DNA from: 2-12-FULL-35-15 sp036386835 | GTDB lineage: Bacteria; Bacteroidota; Bacteroidia; 2-12-FULL-35-15 | Assembly: GCA_036386835.1 (NCBI GenBank) | Contig: DASVUX010000032.1 | Location: forward strand, 53,392 to 117,391 | Reading direction: 5' to 3' | DNA: 64,000 nucleotides | Shown: one piece after another, positions 25,672-34,944 of the stretch | How the letters are laid out: every line of letters begins with the position of its first letter | Numbering within the stretch: the stretch's first letter is position 1 | Program-made: the position numbers and the translations under genes | The notes under the pieces: generated by a model | Seen by the model: only the letters and a program-made list of their open reading frames with translations | What the model was told of the DNA's origin: nothing | The model's database searches: none

Positions 25672-26732
25672 AGCCCGGCAAGAAACTTCATCGTATCCAC
25701 GCCATCGGCAAAATCCTTAAGCCCGGGACACTGTGCTGTACCAAATGGCAAAGCACCATACACTTTCTCACTGTGTGAAACAACACACTGAATCTGGTCC
25801 CTCTCCTCTTCCAAACGTCCTGTGAGTTTTTGCAGATCATCATAATATTCATAATAGAGAACACCTACGGGTGACGAATAGCCGGGATCTTGCTTAAGTA
25901 ATAAAAAATTATTGTCCAGCAAGGTAGGATCACTGCTCATCAGGAAAACAGTACGGTTATACTCGTAATTATTCATGTACTTATTATTCTGGGCCAGGTC
26001 GGAAAAATCCACTATGGCGCTATAAAACGTATCAAACTTATAGCCATGCGGCACAAATAATTTGGAAACATTCCGGCAACCGAGTCCATAATATAGAAAA
26101 ATATCCTCTCCAAGAGCCCGCAGTTCAGCAATGCTCTCTTTCCCCGTAAGCACGGCTACCGAATTACGGTTCTGCCGGATGATGTTAGGGTATTTCCCGA
26201 AATAATACTCAAAATAGCGCGCTGAATTATTGCTGCCGGTGGCAATCACTGCATCCAGGCTTTTCAGTCGGTCTTCGGTAAATTCAACATACTCCTTAAA
26301 GCGAGGTTCAATATCGGTAAGAATCCGGCTGATAAATGGAAGCAGGAATTTATCCTCCGAAGACAGCTTTCCGATAAACCTGTGGCCCGAGAGCAATACA
26401 CAAAGCATATCATGAAAACCAACCATTGGGATGTTCCCGGCCATAATCACCGCTACACGCAAAGGCTTTTTAATATCAAGTTTGGAAAGATATGGCAATA
26501 GGAAATCATTAAGTTCCCTCTCCCGGAGATTATTGGCAAGGGCCCTGATCGACTGCCTGACATTTGATTCGGTAAACCATGGATTGTGGATATGAACAGT
26601 GGCGACAAGCTCTTCAAGATCTGAATAATGCTTCTTCTCTTCAGCAGTCATAGAGTCCGTATCCGCAAGGGAGAACCTCTGCAGGAATGTCCCCAGCTTT
26701 GCAAACGCTTTAATTCTATCCCCTGTCGTCAT
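25668..26732 (-). CDS. Acyl-CoA reductase, LuxC-like
   Basis: A 354-aa protein of the LuxC acyl-CoA reductase family, which belongs to the aldehyde dehydrogenase fold. Visible family segments include VAVIMAGNIPMVGFHDMLCV, VIATGSNNSARYFEYYFGKY and the cysteine region YYGLGCRNVSKLFVP. It should reduce a fatty acyl group to an aldehyde with NAD(P)H. It is transcribed divergently from a ferredoxin with serC following, an arrangement known across Bacteroidota. No luciferase genes occur, so bioluminescence is not implied; the physiological product is unknown. Confidence 0.85.
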   Translation of the reverse strand: MTTGDRIKAFAKLGTFLQRFSLADTDSMTAEEKKHYSDLEELVATVHIHNPWFTESNVRQSIRALANNLRERELNDFLLPYLSKLDIKKPLRVAVIMAGNIPMVGFHDMLCVLLSGHRFIGKLSSEDKFLLPFISRILTDIEPRFKEYVEFTEDRLKSLDAVIATGSNNSARYFEYYFGKYPNIIRQNRNSVAVLTGKESIAELRALGEDIFLYYGLGCRNVSKLFVPHGYKFDTFYSAIVDFSDLAQNNKYMNNYEYNRTVFLMSSDPTLLDNNFLLLKQDPGYSSPVGVLYYEYYDDLQKLTGRLEEERDQIQCVVSHSEKVYGALPFGTAQCPGLKDFADGVDTMKFLAGL

Positions 26733-26775
26733 GTAATTTTGTAAGTATGTGTTCCGATATTTACGGTCTTTGTGT

Positions 26776-26783
26776 TATATTTG
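26776..26783 (+). promoter_or_regulatory. Bacteroidota -7 box TATATTTG
   Basis: TATATTTG matches TAnnTTTG, 38 bp before the ferredoxin ATG at 26821. It lies inside an in-frame upstream extension, which argues against the earlier start at 26749. Confidence 0.6.
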
Positions 26784-26820
26784 CACGAACTTTTACAAAA
26801 CTAACAAAACAAATTCTCTA

Positions 26821-27168
26821 ATGGCAATTAAAATCACTGAAGAGTGCATTAACTGCGGGGCTTGTGAACCTGAGTGTCCTAACAATGCAATATATGAAGG
26901 CGGAAATGAATGGCGTTTTGCTGACGGGACTACACTAAAAGGAACATTTACCTCTAAAAGCGGCATTACCACAGATGCAGAAACACCTCATACTCCTGTA
27001 GCTATGGATCTTTATTATATTGTTTCAGATAAATGCACTGAGTGTGTGGGATTCCACGATGAGCCCCAGTGTGCCGCAGTTTGTCCTGTTGACTGCTGTG
27101 TTGATGATGAGAACTGGAGGGAGAGCAAGGAAGAGCTTCTTGCCAAGAAAGCAGCGCTTCACGTATAA
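26821..27168 (+). CDS. 4Fe-4S dicluster ferredoxin
   Basis: A 115-aa electron carrier with two cluster motifs: CINCGACEPECPN (C-x2-C-x2-C-x3-C) near residues 9-19, and a second group CTECVGF with AAVCPVDCC near residues 78-97, separated by a Bacteroidota-type insertion. Cytoplasmic. It likely carries electrons for an oxidoreductase; the divergent acyl-CoA reductase is a possible partner, but this is inference from position only. The transcript ends at the hairpin 27181-27212. Confidence 0.93.
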   Translation: MAIKITEECINCGACEPECPNNAIYEGGNEWRFADGTTLKGTFTSKSGITTDAETPHTPVAMDLYYIVSDKCTECVGFHDEPQCAAVCPVDCCVDDENWRESKEELLAKKAALHV

Positions 27169-27180
27169 GAACTATTTTTT

Positions 27181-27212
27181 AAAAGCCACTCTTTAAACAA
27201 AGAGTGGCTTTT
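27181..27212 (+). terminator. Rho-independent terminator
   Basis: A perfect 14-bp stem (27181-27194 with 27199-27212, loop AAAC) with a T run lies 12 bp after the ferredoxin stop. Confidence 0.9.
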
Positions 27213-27288
27213 TCGTACGCAATATTTCGTGCCCCTTTTCGTTCATAAATCCTTATCTTTACATTCTGTTAAGCGTTTCCCGGCCCGA

Positions 27289-28263
27289 ATGAAATATCTT
27301 CTCATCGCATTATTCCTGTTCAGCTCATTTGTTCCCTGCTTTTCGCAGGATAAAGCTTCCGCGAAATCCGCTACCGAGTATCAATTGAGACTGCTGGCAG
27401 CAAAACTATATTCCTCAGGACCCGGGACTGGACAGGATATTAATCAGCAACTCCTTATAAAATTCGACAGCGTGCTCAATGAGCCTAATTCCTTTGAGAA
27501 CTACCAGTTCGACTCATTAAAGAAGGACCTGAGCATCCTTCGCTCACCTGACAATAAGTTCAGGATCATCCACTGGCATATGGAAAAAGCCGATGGTACT
27601 TTCGAATACTTCGGGTTCATTCAATCAAGACATACTGAAATAAAAAAAACCGGGTTTATGCGGAAGACCCGGACCGAGTCTGTACAGCTTTATCCCCTGA
27701 CCGACCGCTCTTCTGAAATCAAGAACCCTGAAAATGCGATAACAGATCACAGGAAATGGTATGGAATGCGTTATTACAAGATCATCCATAACAGGTCTAA
27801 ATCCCGGGATTACTATACACTTCTGGGTTGGGACGGCAATGACAAGTTTTCCCAGAAAAAAATAATTGATGTTCTGACATTTGATAACAAAGGGCTCCCG
27901 CGGTTCGGAGCTGATATTTTCAACTTCGAAAAGAAGTATCCTAAAAGAGTCATATTTGAATACGGGGCTAACTGCAGCATGCCTCTCAAATACAGCTCAA
28001 AGAAGGATTCAATCATTTTCGGACATCTTGCCCCGCTTAAGCCGTCACTTGAAGGACAGTACCAGTATTACTGCTGCGACATGAGCTTTGATGGCTTCGG
28101 ATTCAAAAAAGGTAAATGGAATTACGGAAAAGACCTGGATGCCGTAAATGAAAAGGATGATAATGATAAATTCTATGGGGATCCGCATGACAGAACCATT
28201 ACCAACAGCCAAAGCAATAAGGTAGTGGACCGCAGGAAGAAGAAAAAAAGGTCCGGCCAGTGA
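27289..28263 (+). CDS. Hypothetical secreted protein
   Basis: A 324-aa exported protein with a signal peptide (cleavage after PCFSQ). The mature part is rich in aromatic, charged and glycine residues, with repeated YY/WYGMRYYKIIHN and LLGWDGNDKFSQKK motifs seen in uncharacterised Bacteroidota proteins. The C-terminus is very basic (RRKKKKRSGQ). The ATG at 27289 is chosen because the 20 codons upstream would put a basic segment before the signal peptide. Function unknown. Confidence 0.75.
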   Translation: MKYLLIALFLFSSFVPCFSQDKASAKSATEYQLRLLAAKLYSSGPGTGQDINQQLLIKFDSVLNEPNSFENYQFDSLKKDLSILRSPDNKFRIIHWHMEKADGTFEYFGFIQSRHTEIKKTGFMRKTRTESVQLYPLTDRSSEIKNPENAITDHRKWYGMRYYKIIHNRSKSRDYYTLLGWDGNDKFSQKKIIDVLTFDNKGLPRFGADIFNFEKKYPKRVIFEYGANCSMPLKYSSKKDSIIFGHLAPLKPSLEGQYQYYCCDMSFDGFGFKKGKWNYGKDLDAVNEKDDNDKFYGDPHDRTITNSQSNKVVDRRKKKKRSGQ

Positions 28264-28372
28264 CAAAAAGTATTGTCGTTCTTCTTTTTCCCTGTAAATA
28301 ATTACTAATTTCGTATTTGTAATGCATCGTCTACGGCTCCCTGTCCCGCTCAAAAACTAAAAATTCAAAGAT

Positions 28373-29461
28373 ATGTTAACCAAAGAAATTACAAAAGTTC
28401 ACAATTTCAGTGCAGGACCCGGTATTCTCCCTCCGGAAGTACTCAGACAAGCTGCGGAAGCTTGTATCAATTTTGATAATCTTAATTTATCACTCCTTGA
28501 AATCTCTCACAGGAGCAAAAATTACGAGAAGGTAATGGATGAAGCCCGTTCTCTTGTAAAAGAACTGCTTGGCCTGAATGATAATTACAAAGTTCTTTTT
28601 CTTGGTGGCGGTGCAAGCTTACAGTTTGCCATGGTCCCGTATAATTTACTTCGTACCGAAGGAACCGCAGGCTATGTTAATACCGGGGTTTGGGCGGCAA
28701 AAGCAATTAAAGAAGCTAAACTTATAGGGAATACAGAAGTTGTTGCATCCTCAGAAGACAAAAAGTTCACCTACATACCAAAAGATTACGGGATCAGCTC
28801 AGGGCTGGATTATCTTCACATTACATCCAACAATACCATCTACGGTACACAAATGAAGAGTTTTCCGAAAACTTCTGTTCCTTTAGTCTGTGATATGAGC
28901 AGCGATATTTTCAGCCGGCAGGTGAATGGAAACGACTTTGCACTTATCTATGCAGGTGCCCAGAAGAACATGGGACCTGCAGGTGCCACAATGATCGCGG
29001 TTGACGAAACAAAATTAGGAAAGACCGGCCGTAAGCTGCTTTCAATGCTCGATTACCAGGTTCATATCAAAGGAGACAGTATGTACAACACCCCCCCGGT
29101 ATTTCCGATTTATGTAAGTATGCTGACCATGAAATGGCTGAAGGATAATGGCGGAATCCCATGGATTGAGAAGATCAACCAGGAAAAGGCAGATACCATT
29201 TATGCAGAGATTGACCGGAACAGCCTGTTTAAAGGAACAACAGCTATTGAGGACCGTTCCAACATGAATGTCACATTTGTAATGGAAAAACCTGAGCTGG
29301 AGCCAGAATTTGACAAGATGTGGAAAGAAGCCAACCTTAGCGGATTAAGAGGCCATCGTGATGTAGGCGGTTACCGCGCTTCATTATATAATGCTTTACC
29401 TCTGGAAAGTGTAAATGCTTTGGTTGAGGTGATGCAGGCATTTGAGAAGAAGTTTGCCTGA
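28373..29461 (+). CDS. serC: Phosphoserine aminotransferase
   Basis: A 362-aa class V aminotransferase (PLP enzyme) that converts 3-phosphohydroxypyruvate and glutamate to phosphoserine in serine synthesis; it may also act in pyridoxine synthesis. The family start HNFSAGPGILP, the substrate loop LEISHRS, the PLP lysine K198 (GAQKNMGPAG) and the C-terminal GLRGHRDVGGYRAS are all intact, and the length is normal. A terminator follows at 29477. The usual next gene (serA) is not adjacent here. Confidence 0.96.
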   Translation: MLTKEITKVHNFSAGPGILPPEVLRQAAEACINFDNLNLSLLEISHRSKNYEKVMDEARSLVKELLGLNDNYKVLFLGGGASLQFAMVPYNLLRTEGTAGYVNTGVWAAKAIKEAKLIGNTEVVASSEDKKFTYIPKDYGISSGLDYLHITSNNTIYGTQMKSFPKTSVPLVCDMSSDIFSRQVNGNDFALIYAGAQKNMGPAGATMIAVDETKLGKTGRKLLSMLDYQVHIKGDSMYNTPPVFPIYVSMLTMKWLKDNGGIPWIEKINQEKADTIYAEIDRNSLFKGTTAIEDRSNMNVTFVMEKPELEPEFDKMWKEANLSGLRGHRDVGGYRASLYNALPLESVNALVEVMQAFEKKFA

Positions 29462-29476
29462 TCTGGCATAATTAAG

Positions 29477-29506
29477 AAAGGCCGCTGGTTAAGATCAGCG
29501 GCCTTT
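29477..29506 (+). terminator. Rho-independent terminator
   Basis: An 11-bp GC-rich stem (29477-29487 with 29496-29506) with an 8-nt loop and T run lies 15 bp after the serC stop. Confidence 0.9.
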
Positions 29507-29541
29507 TTATTTATACTCCGTTCTGGTCTGATATTTTATCG

Positions 29542-30846
29542 ATGGTTTTGATGGAAATACTAATCATTCTTATACTTACATTACTGAATGGTTTTTTTGC
29601 CCTTTCTGAGATCGCACTCGTATCAGTAAAAAAAGGCCGCATCGAGAACCTTGCTTCACAGGGCAGCAGCAGGGCAAAGATCATTTTAAAACTTTTAGAA
29701 AACCCTGAGAATTTCCTCTCTTCTGTCCAGGTAGGCATCACCCTGATCGGAATTATTTCCGGAGCATATGGAGGGGCTGCCTTAACCGGTGACCTGGAGT
29801 TGTACCTCAACAGGTTCGGCTTTCTTCAGCCCTATGTGCACGAGATCTCGCTTGCCGTTGTGATTGGCGGGATCACATATTTTTCCATCGTGATCGGGGA
29901 GCTTGTGCCAAAATCCATCGCAATGAACAATGCGGAAGCCATCGCCCTTAACTGTGTGCCGATTATCAAATATTTTACATACGCTACCTACCCCTTCGTT
30001 AAATTATTATCTGTTTCAACAATGCTGATCTTAAAAATCCTCAGGATCAAAGACAACACAAATGAAAAGATCAGTGAAGAAGAACTCCTGTTCATGCTGA
30101 AAACAGCAGGCAAACAGGGCACACTTGAAAAAGAGGAAAGCCAGGTACACCAGAACCTGTTCTATTTTACGGACCAGACCGCCAAATCCCTGATGACAGG
30201 CCGGAGCGATGTAGAATGGATCAATTTCCGCGAAAGCCCCGCTGTGATCTGTGAAAATTTAAAAGAAAGCGTCCATTCAAAATTCCTTGTCTGCGATGGT
30301 GACATTGATAATATTAAAGGGATTACCACCGCAAAAAGGTTCTTTGAAGCATATAACAGCAAAGGTTTTGATTTGAATGAGATTCTTCATCCCCCGATCT
30401 TCATTACCCAGCACACGCTTGCATTTGAAATCCTCAATATCTTTAAATCGAAAAAGCAATACATTGGTGCGGTGGTGGATGAATTCGGGGTAATCCGAGG
30501 GATAGTAACGCTGCATGATCTTATAGAAGCAATTGTCGGGGACCTTCCGGATGAAGATGAGAGCGATGACGTGTATATTTTCAAACGTGAGGACGGCAGT
30601 TACCTTATCGATGGGAAAACACCGGTTTATGAACTGAACCAGTATTTTCAAAGAGAGGTCATTGTGGATAACATTTCGAAGTACACCACCGTTTCAGGGT
30701 ATATCCTTAACCAGTTAAAACGTCTCCCCGCAATCGGGGATAAAGTGAGCCTTTATAATTTTGAGATGGAGATCATTGATATGGATAAACTCAGGATCGA
30801 CAAAATCATGATGGTCAAAAAAGAACCCTCCGTCATTAAACGCTAA
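29542..30846 (+). CDS. CNNM/CorC-type membrane protein (DUF21-CBS)
   Basis: A 434-aa hemolysin-family protein with a DUF21 transmembrane domain (about 4-190, with LNGFFALSEIALVSV), a CBS pair (about 210-335, GAVVDEFGVIRGIVTLHDLI) and a C-terminal CorC/HlyC domain (about 350-425). Members move Mg2+ or Co2+ out of the cell or guard against them. MVLM at 29542 and MEIL at 29551 are both possible starts. It stands alone downstream of serC. The old name hemolysin is not supported as a function. Confidence 0.9.
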   Translation: MVLMEILIILILTLLNGFFALSEIALVSVKKGRIENLASQGSSRAKIILKLLENPENFLSSVQVGITLIGIISGAYGGAALTGDLELYLNRFGFLQPYVHEISLAVVIGGITYFSIVIGELVPKSIAMNNAEAIALNCVPIIKYFTYATYPFVKLLSVSTMLILKILRIKDNTNEKISEEELLFMLKTAGKQGTLEKEESQVHQNLFYFTDQTAKSLMTGRSDVEWINFRESPAVICENLKESVHSKFLVCDGDIDNIKGITTAKRFFEAYNSKGFDLNEILHPPIFITQHTLAFEILNIFKSKKQYIGAVVDEFGVIRGIVTLHDLIEAIVGDLPDEDESDDVYIFKREDGSYLIDGKTPVYELNQYFQREVIVDNISKYTTVSGYILNQLKRLPAIGDKVSLYNFEMEIIDMDKLRIDKIMMVKKEPSVIKR

Positions 30847-30849
30847 AAA

Positions 30850-31371
30850 TCAATATCTTACAAGATCTATCGAATGTTTTTCTAAAGCTTTTTCCGTTCC
30901 GGGATCTTTAATATTCCCATTGATGTCAAGCAAAGTCAGAATACTGGAAACAGGCAATTTATTAGGATGTACATGCATTCCGAGGTAGTTGAGGATTCCG
31001 GACAGGTGATCCATCCCACGGAGATTTCCTGCCCGCCCACTGGATATTCCTACCAGCGCAGTTTTTTTCCCACGGTTGATATCGGGGTGCACCGCATCAA
31101 GGAAGAGCTTCAATATACCCGGGAAACTCCCGTTATATTCCGGGATAATAAAGGCCAGCTTTTCTGCAGGGATGATGAATTTATCAAGTAATTGTTGAAA
31201 ATTTTCTGAGCGGTTATTAAAAAGTTCCGAGAAGGCAAGGTCATAAGGAAGCGCTTCGAATGAAAACAGGCTAGTCTTAACTCCTTGTTTTTCCAACAGT
31301 TGAGCATAATGTGACGCTACCTTAAGAGTGTTGCTGTTGGGGCGGTTGGTGCAGGATATAACGGTGATCAT
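30850..31371 (-). CDS. NADPH-dependent FMN reductase family protein
   Basis: A 173-aa flavodoxin-fold protein. The FMN phosphate loop is TNRPNSNTLKVA at the N-terminus; the second flavin loop is IPEYNGSFPGILKLFLD, and GISSGRAGNLRG follows. It probably reduces quinones, azo compounds or flavin with NAD(P)H. The ATG at 31371 (MITVISCTNRP) is chosen over 31389, which adds only hydrophobic residues. Its 3' end lies 3 bp from that of the CNNM gene (convergent). Confidence 0.85.
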   Translation of the reverse strand: MITVISCTNRPNSNTLKVASHYAQLLEKQGVKTSLFSFEALPYDLAFSELFNNRSENFQQLLDKFIIPAEKLAFIIPEYNGSFPGILKLFLDAVHPDINRGKKTALVGISSGRAGNLRGMDHLSGILNYLGMHVHPNKLPVSSILTLLDINGNIKDPGTEKALEKHSIDLVRY

Positions 31372-31530
31372 TAAAATTATTATTAACAAAAAAGTGTTTA
31401 AAAATCCGTAATAAGTTTTAAGTGCTTAACTGGCCTAAAATCGTAATTTTATACCCCTGAGCTCTGAAAAGAAGGAGCTTTTATTTTTTATACAGAGGAC
31501 CGGCCAATCCGGCACAAAGTAAAGCATTTT

Positions 31531-32220
31531 ATGAATATAACATATTACGGGCATTCTTGTTTTGGCGTTGAAGTGAATGGTAAGCATATTTTATTCGACC
31601 CGTTCATTTCGCATAATGAGCTCGCTAAAGGAGTTGTTGATGTCAATACGGTAAAAGCGGATTATATTCTCATTACCCACGGTCACGAAGACCATGTTGC
31701 CGATGCGGTAACGATTGCAAGCCGTACCGGTGCAAAGGTCATCAGCAGCTTCGAGATCTGTGAATGGCTGAAAAAGCAGGGTGTTTCAAATACCCAGGGC
31801 ATGAACATCGGTGGGAAGATCAAATTCGAGTTCGGAAATGTTAAATGTGTTGTAGCTATCCACTCCAGCGCCTTCCCGGACGGAACGTACGCAGGAAACC
31901 CGATGGGCTTTGTTGTGGAATCAACTGTGGGCAATTTTTATTATGCCGGTGATACGGCTTTAACCTACGATATGAAACTGATCGGTGACTACAGGAATGT
32001 GGATTTCGCCTTCCTTCCGATCGGGGATATTTTCACAATGGGCGTTGATAACGCGATCATCGCTTCGGAATTTATCCAGTGCAGGAACATTATTGGAATG
32101 CATTACGATACGTTCGAAGCTATAAAGATCGATAAAGCCCTGGCGGTAAGGAAGTTCAATAATTCCGGCAACAGTCTTACATTATTTGAAATAGGGGAAA
32201 CAAGGCAATTCGGAAGCTGA
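31531..32220 (+). CDS. Metallo-beta-lactamase-fold hydrolase (UPF0173)
   Basis: A 229-aa cytoplasmic hydrolase with the start MNITYYGHSCF, metal motif HGHEDH, and the later YYAGDTALTYDM and FLPIGDIFTMG of the UPF0173 family (related to L-ascorbate lactonase UlaG and RNase Z folds). The substrate is unknown. It lies 97 bp upstream of parA and may or may not share its transcript. Confidence 0.9.
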   Translation: MNITYYGHSCFGVEVNGKHILFDPFISHNELAKGVVDVNTVKADYILITHGHEDHVADAVTIASRTGAKVISSFEICEWLKKQGVSNTQGMNIGGKIKFEFGNVKCVVAIHSSAFPDGTYAGNPMGFVVESTVGNFYYAGDTALTYDMKLIGDYRNVDFAFLPIGDIFTMGVDNAIIASEFIQCRNIIGMHYDTFEAIKIDKALAVRKFNNSGNSLTLFEIGETRQFGS

Positions 32221-32317
32221 CATTAGAATTTCAGAATTAGGATCCGGAGGTATGAATGATTCGTCCAGAGCTCAATTCTGAATTCAACAAAATCAATAAT
32301 CAATAATTAACAAAGGG

Positions 32318-33133
32318 ATGGGAAAAATTATCGCAATTGCAAATCAGAAAGGTGGGGTTGGAAAAACAACAACAGCGATCAACCTGGCAGCCAGCCTGGC
32401 TGTACTTGAATTTAAAACATTATTGATCGATGCTGATCCGCAGGCGAACTCCACTTCCGGTGTTGGTTTCGATCCGCGCAATATAAAAACGGGGATCTAC
32501 GAGTGCATCATTGACGGGATCGACCCGAAAGACATTATTCTTCAGACCGAAACGCCAAACCTTTTTCTTCTTCCCGCTCATATCGACCTTGTAGGTGCTG
32601 AGATAGAAATGATCAATCTTCCCAACCGCGAGAAGATGATGAAGCTTGCATTGGACAAGATCAAATCGGATTACGATTTCATTATTATTGATTGTTCTCC
32701 TTCTCTCGGACTTGTTACCGTGAATGCCCTTACTGCGGCAGATTCGGTTCTCATCCCGGTACAATGTGAATACTTCGCCCTTGAAGGCCTCGGAAAACTA
32801 CTGAATACGATCAAAATCGTGCAGACCCGCATGAACCCGGACCTTGCAATAGAAGGGATCTTACTTACCATGTACGACATGCGCCTCCGTCTCAGCAACC
32901 AGGTGGTTGAAGAAGTTAAGACGCATTTCCAGCAAATGGTATTCGATACGATCATACAGCGAAACACCAAGCTTGGCGAAGCACCAAGCTTCGGACAAAG
33001 CATCATCATGCACGATGCCAGCGGTAAAGCAGCTGTGAATTACCTGAACCTTGCACGCGAAGTCCTTCAAAAGAACGGACTTACAAGAATGAACGACTCG
33101 GAAAAGTTCATTAATGTAGAAGAAGAGAATTAG
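32318..33133 (+). CDS. parA: Chromosome partitioning ATPase ParA/Soj
   Basis: A 271-aa deviant Walker ATPase with KGGVGKTTTAINLAASLA at residues 10-27, the switch IDADPQANST and the IIDCSPSLG segment. It binds DNA without sequence preference and works with ParB to move chromosome origins apart. It is slightly longer than Soj, with an acidic tail. parB follows 86 bp later. No parS palindrome was found in the window. Confidence 0.95.
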   Translation: MGKIIAIANQKGGVGKTTTAINLAASLAVLEFKTLLIDADPQANSTSGVGFDPRNIKTGIYECIIDGIDPKDIILQTETPNLFLLPAHIDLVGAEIEMINLPNREKMMKLALDKIKSDYDFIIIDCSPSLGLVTVNALTAADSVLIPVQCEYFALEGLGKLLNTIKIVQTRMNPDLAIEGILLTMYDMRLRLSNQVVEEVKTHFQQMVFDTIIQRNTKLGEAPSFGQSIIMHDASGKAAVNYLNLAREVLQKNGLTRMNDSEKFINVEEEN

Positions 33134-33219
33134 TACGGATAACGAATCGATACGAATTTACGAATCTGTACTAAAGCAATTCTTAAATTCTACAAATCAA
33201 CAAATCAACAATTGAAAAA

Positions 33220-34131
33220 ATGTCAGTAAAACGTAACGCATTAGGAAAAGGATTAAGTGCATTGTTGGAGAATGCAAATACAGATATAACCAGCAAGAAT
33301 AAACTTGAAGGCGAAGGAAAAGTAGTTGGCGCCATTGCCAATATCGAGATAGCGCAGATCGAGACCAACCCGTTCCAGCCGCGTACCCAGTTTGATGAAG
33401 ATGCATTAAATGAACTTGCCGGCTCCATTAAAGAACACGGGATTATCCAGCCTATAACTGTGCGGAAACTGGGATATGATAAGTTCCAGCTGATCTCCGG
33501 TGAAAGACGTTTCCGGGCTTCCCAGATCGCGGGCCTAACAAGCGTACCGGCATATATCCGCATCGCTAACGACCAGGCAATGCTTGAAATGGCGCTTGTG
33601 GAAAATATCCAGCGTGAACAGCTGGATGCCATTGAAGTCGCTATCAGCTACAAACGCCTTATCGATGAATGTGACCTTACACAGGAACAGCTTTCACAAA
33701 AAGTAAGCAAGCAGCGATCTACAATTACCAATTATCTGCGCCTTTTAAAGCTGCCGGTAGAGATCCAGCTCGCGATCCGAAACGGTGACCTTACAATGGG
33801 CCATGCACGTGCGCTGATCAATGTGGAGAATGAAGACAAACAGCTCGACATATATAACCAGATTGTGCTGAATGACCTTTCCGTGCGCGATGTGGAAGAT
33901 CTTGTACGTGGTGTAAAAACCGAGATCACGAAGTCATCACCTGGAAAAAGCAAAAAAGAAAGTGACAAGGCGGAGCTGACATTTGAACAAAAACAAATTG
34001 TTGACGACCTGCGTGCCGTTTTTAACACAAAAGTCATGATCAACCGTGATGATAAAGGAAAAGGGAAGATCACCATACCTTTCAAATCGGATAATGACCT
34101 CAAAAGGATACTTGACCTGCTGGATGCATAA
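33220..34131 (+). CDS. parB: Chromosome partitioning protein ParB
   Basis: A 303-aa ParB/Spo0J. The N-terminal ALGKGLSALL contacts ParA. The CTP-binding motifs are present (NPFQPRTQFDEDAL and ISGERRFRA), followed by a helix-turn-helix (TQEQLSQKVSKQRSTITNYL) and a C-terminal dimer domain. It binds parS sites and slides as a CTP clamp. The Bacteroidota order parA-parB-DUF5683-dapB-lepB continues downstream, with a promoter for the next genes at the end of parB. Confidence 0.95.
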   Translation: MSVKRNALGKGLSALLENANTDITSKNKLEGEGKVVGAIANIEIAQIETNPFQPRTQFDEDALNELAGSIKEHGIIQPITVRKLGYDKFQLISGERRFRASQIAGLTSVPAYIRIANDQAMLEMALVENIQREQLDAIEVAISYKRLIDECDLTQEQLSQKVSKQRSTITNYLRLLKLPVEIQLAIRNGDLTMGHARALINVENEDKQLDIYNQIVLNDLSVRDVEDLVRGVKTEITKSSPGKSKKESDKAELTFEQKQIVDDLRAVFNTKVMINRDDKGKGKITIPFKSDNDLKRILDLLDA

Positions 34132-34143
34132 TTCGTATCTTTG
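34112..34143 (+). promoter_or_regulatory. Promoter across the 3' end of parB
   Basis: TTG at 34112-34114 and TATCTTTG at 34136-34143 are 21 bp apart and match the Bacteroidota -33/-7 pattern. The box straddles the region just past the parB stop and would drive the DUF5683 gene at 34181 separately from parAB. Confidence 0.6.
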
Positions 34144-34180
34144 CACTAAAATCCGGCAGCCGGGATAAAGGTTATTTTTT

Positions 34181-34819
34181 ATGGTTTATCTTCTAAAGCA
34201 TACTTATCTTCTCAAAAAGTTATTTCAATTTTATATTGGGATAACTTTTTTGTTTTTAAGCACAACTCCCGTTTATTCGCAATTAATACGTGACACCGTT
34301 AAAACGGGTGATGTTACAGGTACGGTTGTAACCAATGACACCATTAAGAAAGCTCCGGGAAAATACCACTCCCCTAAAAAAGCCGCAGCATTTTCTGCAA
34401 TACTCCCGGGGGCCGGGCAGATCTATAATAAAAAATACTGGAAAGTCCCTGTCATGTATGCCGGATTTGCCGGTCTCGCCTACTCTTTTCAATTCAACCA
34501 GTCGCGGTATGTTCAATACCGGGATGCATTAAAGTTCCGCCTGGACGATGATGAAGCAACTACAGATAACTATGTTGATGTTTATACAGATGATCAGCTA
34601 ACCACACTCTACCAGTACTATCACCGGTATCGTGATCTTACAGTCATTGGCGGTGCTGTGCTCTATCTTTTAAATATAGTGGATGCGGCAGTTGATGCTC
34701 ATCTTTTTACATTTAATGTAAGTGATGACCTTTCATTAAATTTACACCCCGCACTGATCAATACGGCAACTATAGGCAATCGTTACACAACCGGAATGGG
34801 ATTGAGTATACACTTTTAG
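34181..34819 (+). CDS. DUF5683 family protein
   Basis: A 212-aa protein with an N-terminal signal or membrane segment (about 12-34), then the DUF5683 hallmark of two hydrophobic segments around AAAFSAILPGAGQIYNKKYW and VIGGAVLYLLNIVDAAVDAH. The proline-glycine pair and the DAxVDAHL motif are intact. Members lie next to parB in many Bacteroidota; their role is unknown, but the position links them to chromosome or cell-wall housekeeping. It has its own promoter at 34112-34143. Confidence 0.85.
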   Translation: MVYLLKHTYLLKKLFQFYIGITFLFLSTTPVYSQLIRDTVKTGDVTGTVVTNDTIKKAPGKYHSPKKAAAFSAILPGAGQIYNKKYWKVPVMYAGFAGLAYSFQFNQSRYVQYRDALKFRLDDDEATTDNYVDVYTDDQLTTLYQYYHRYRDLTVIGGAVLYLLNIVDAAVDAHLFTFNVSDDLSLNLHPALINTATIGNRYTTGMGLSIHF

Positions 34820-34837
34820 TTTCGGGTTTAAAGGTTT

Positions 34838-34931
34838 GGTTTATAAGTTTGCAGGAATGTCATCCCGACCGCTGCGGAGGGATCTTCCCAGGAGATACAG
34901 GAATAATTATACAGAACACAGTTTAGAATTT
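34838..34931. repeat. 94-bp direct repeat, copy 1
   Basis: The first of two near-identical copies, starting GGTTTATAAGTTTGCAGG. It contains TCATCCCGACCGC facing GCGGAGGGAT, which can form an imperfect hairpin. This resembles short palindromic intergenic repeats seen in many copies in Bacteroidota genomes. Confidence 0.85.
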
Positions 34932-34944
34932 TTATAAGGTTTGT

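Noticed and set aside
25668..26732. Luminescence locus, because of the LuxC-like protein
   Set aside because: No luciferase, LuxD or LuxE genes are present; LuxC-like reductases are common in non-luminous Bacteroidota.
29542..30846. Hemolysin toxin
   Set aside because: The DUF21-CBS-CorC layout is that of CNNM/CorC ion transport proteins; the hemolysin name is historical.
33134..33219. Possible parS site between parA and parB
   Set aside because: Only imperfect repeats of a GTAC/ACGAAT type were found; nothing resembles the conserved 16-bp parS palindrome.
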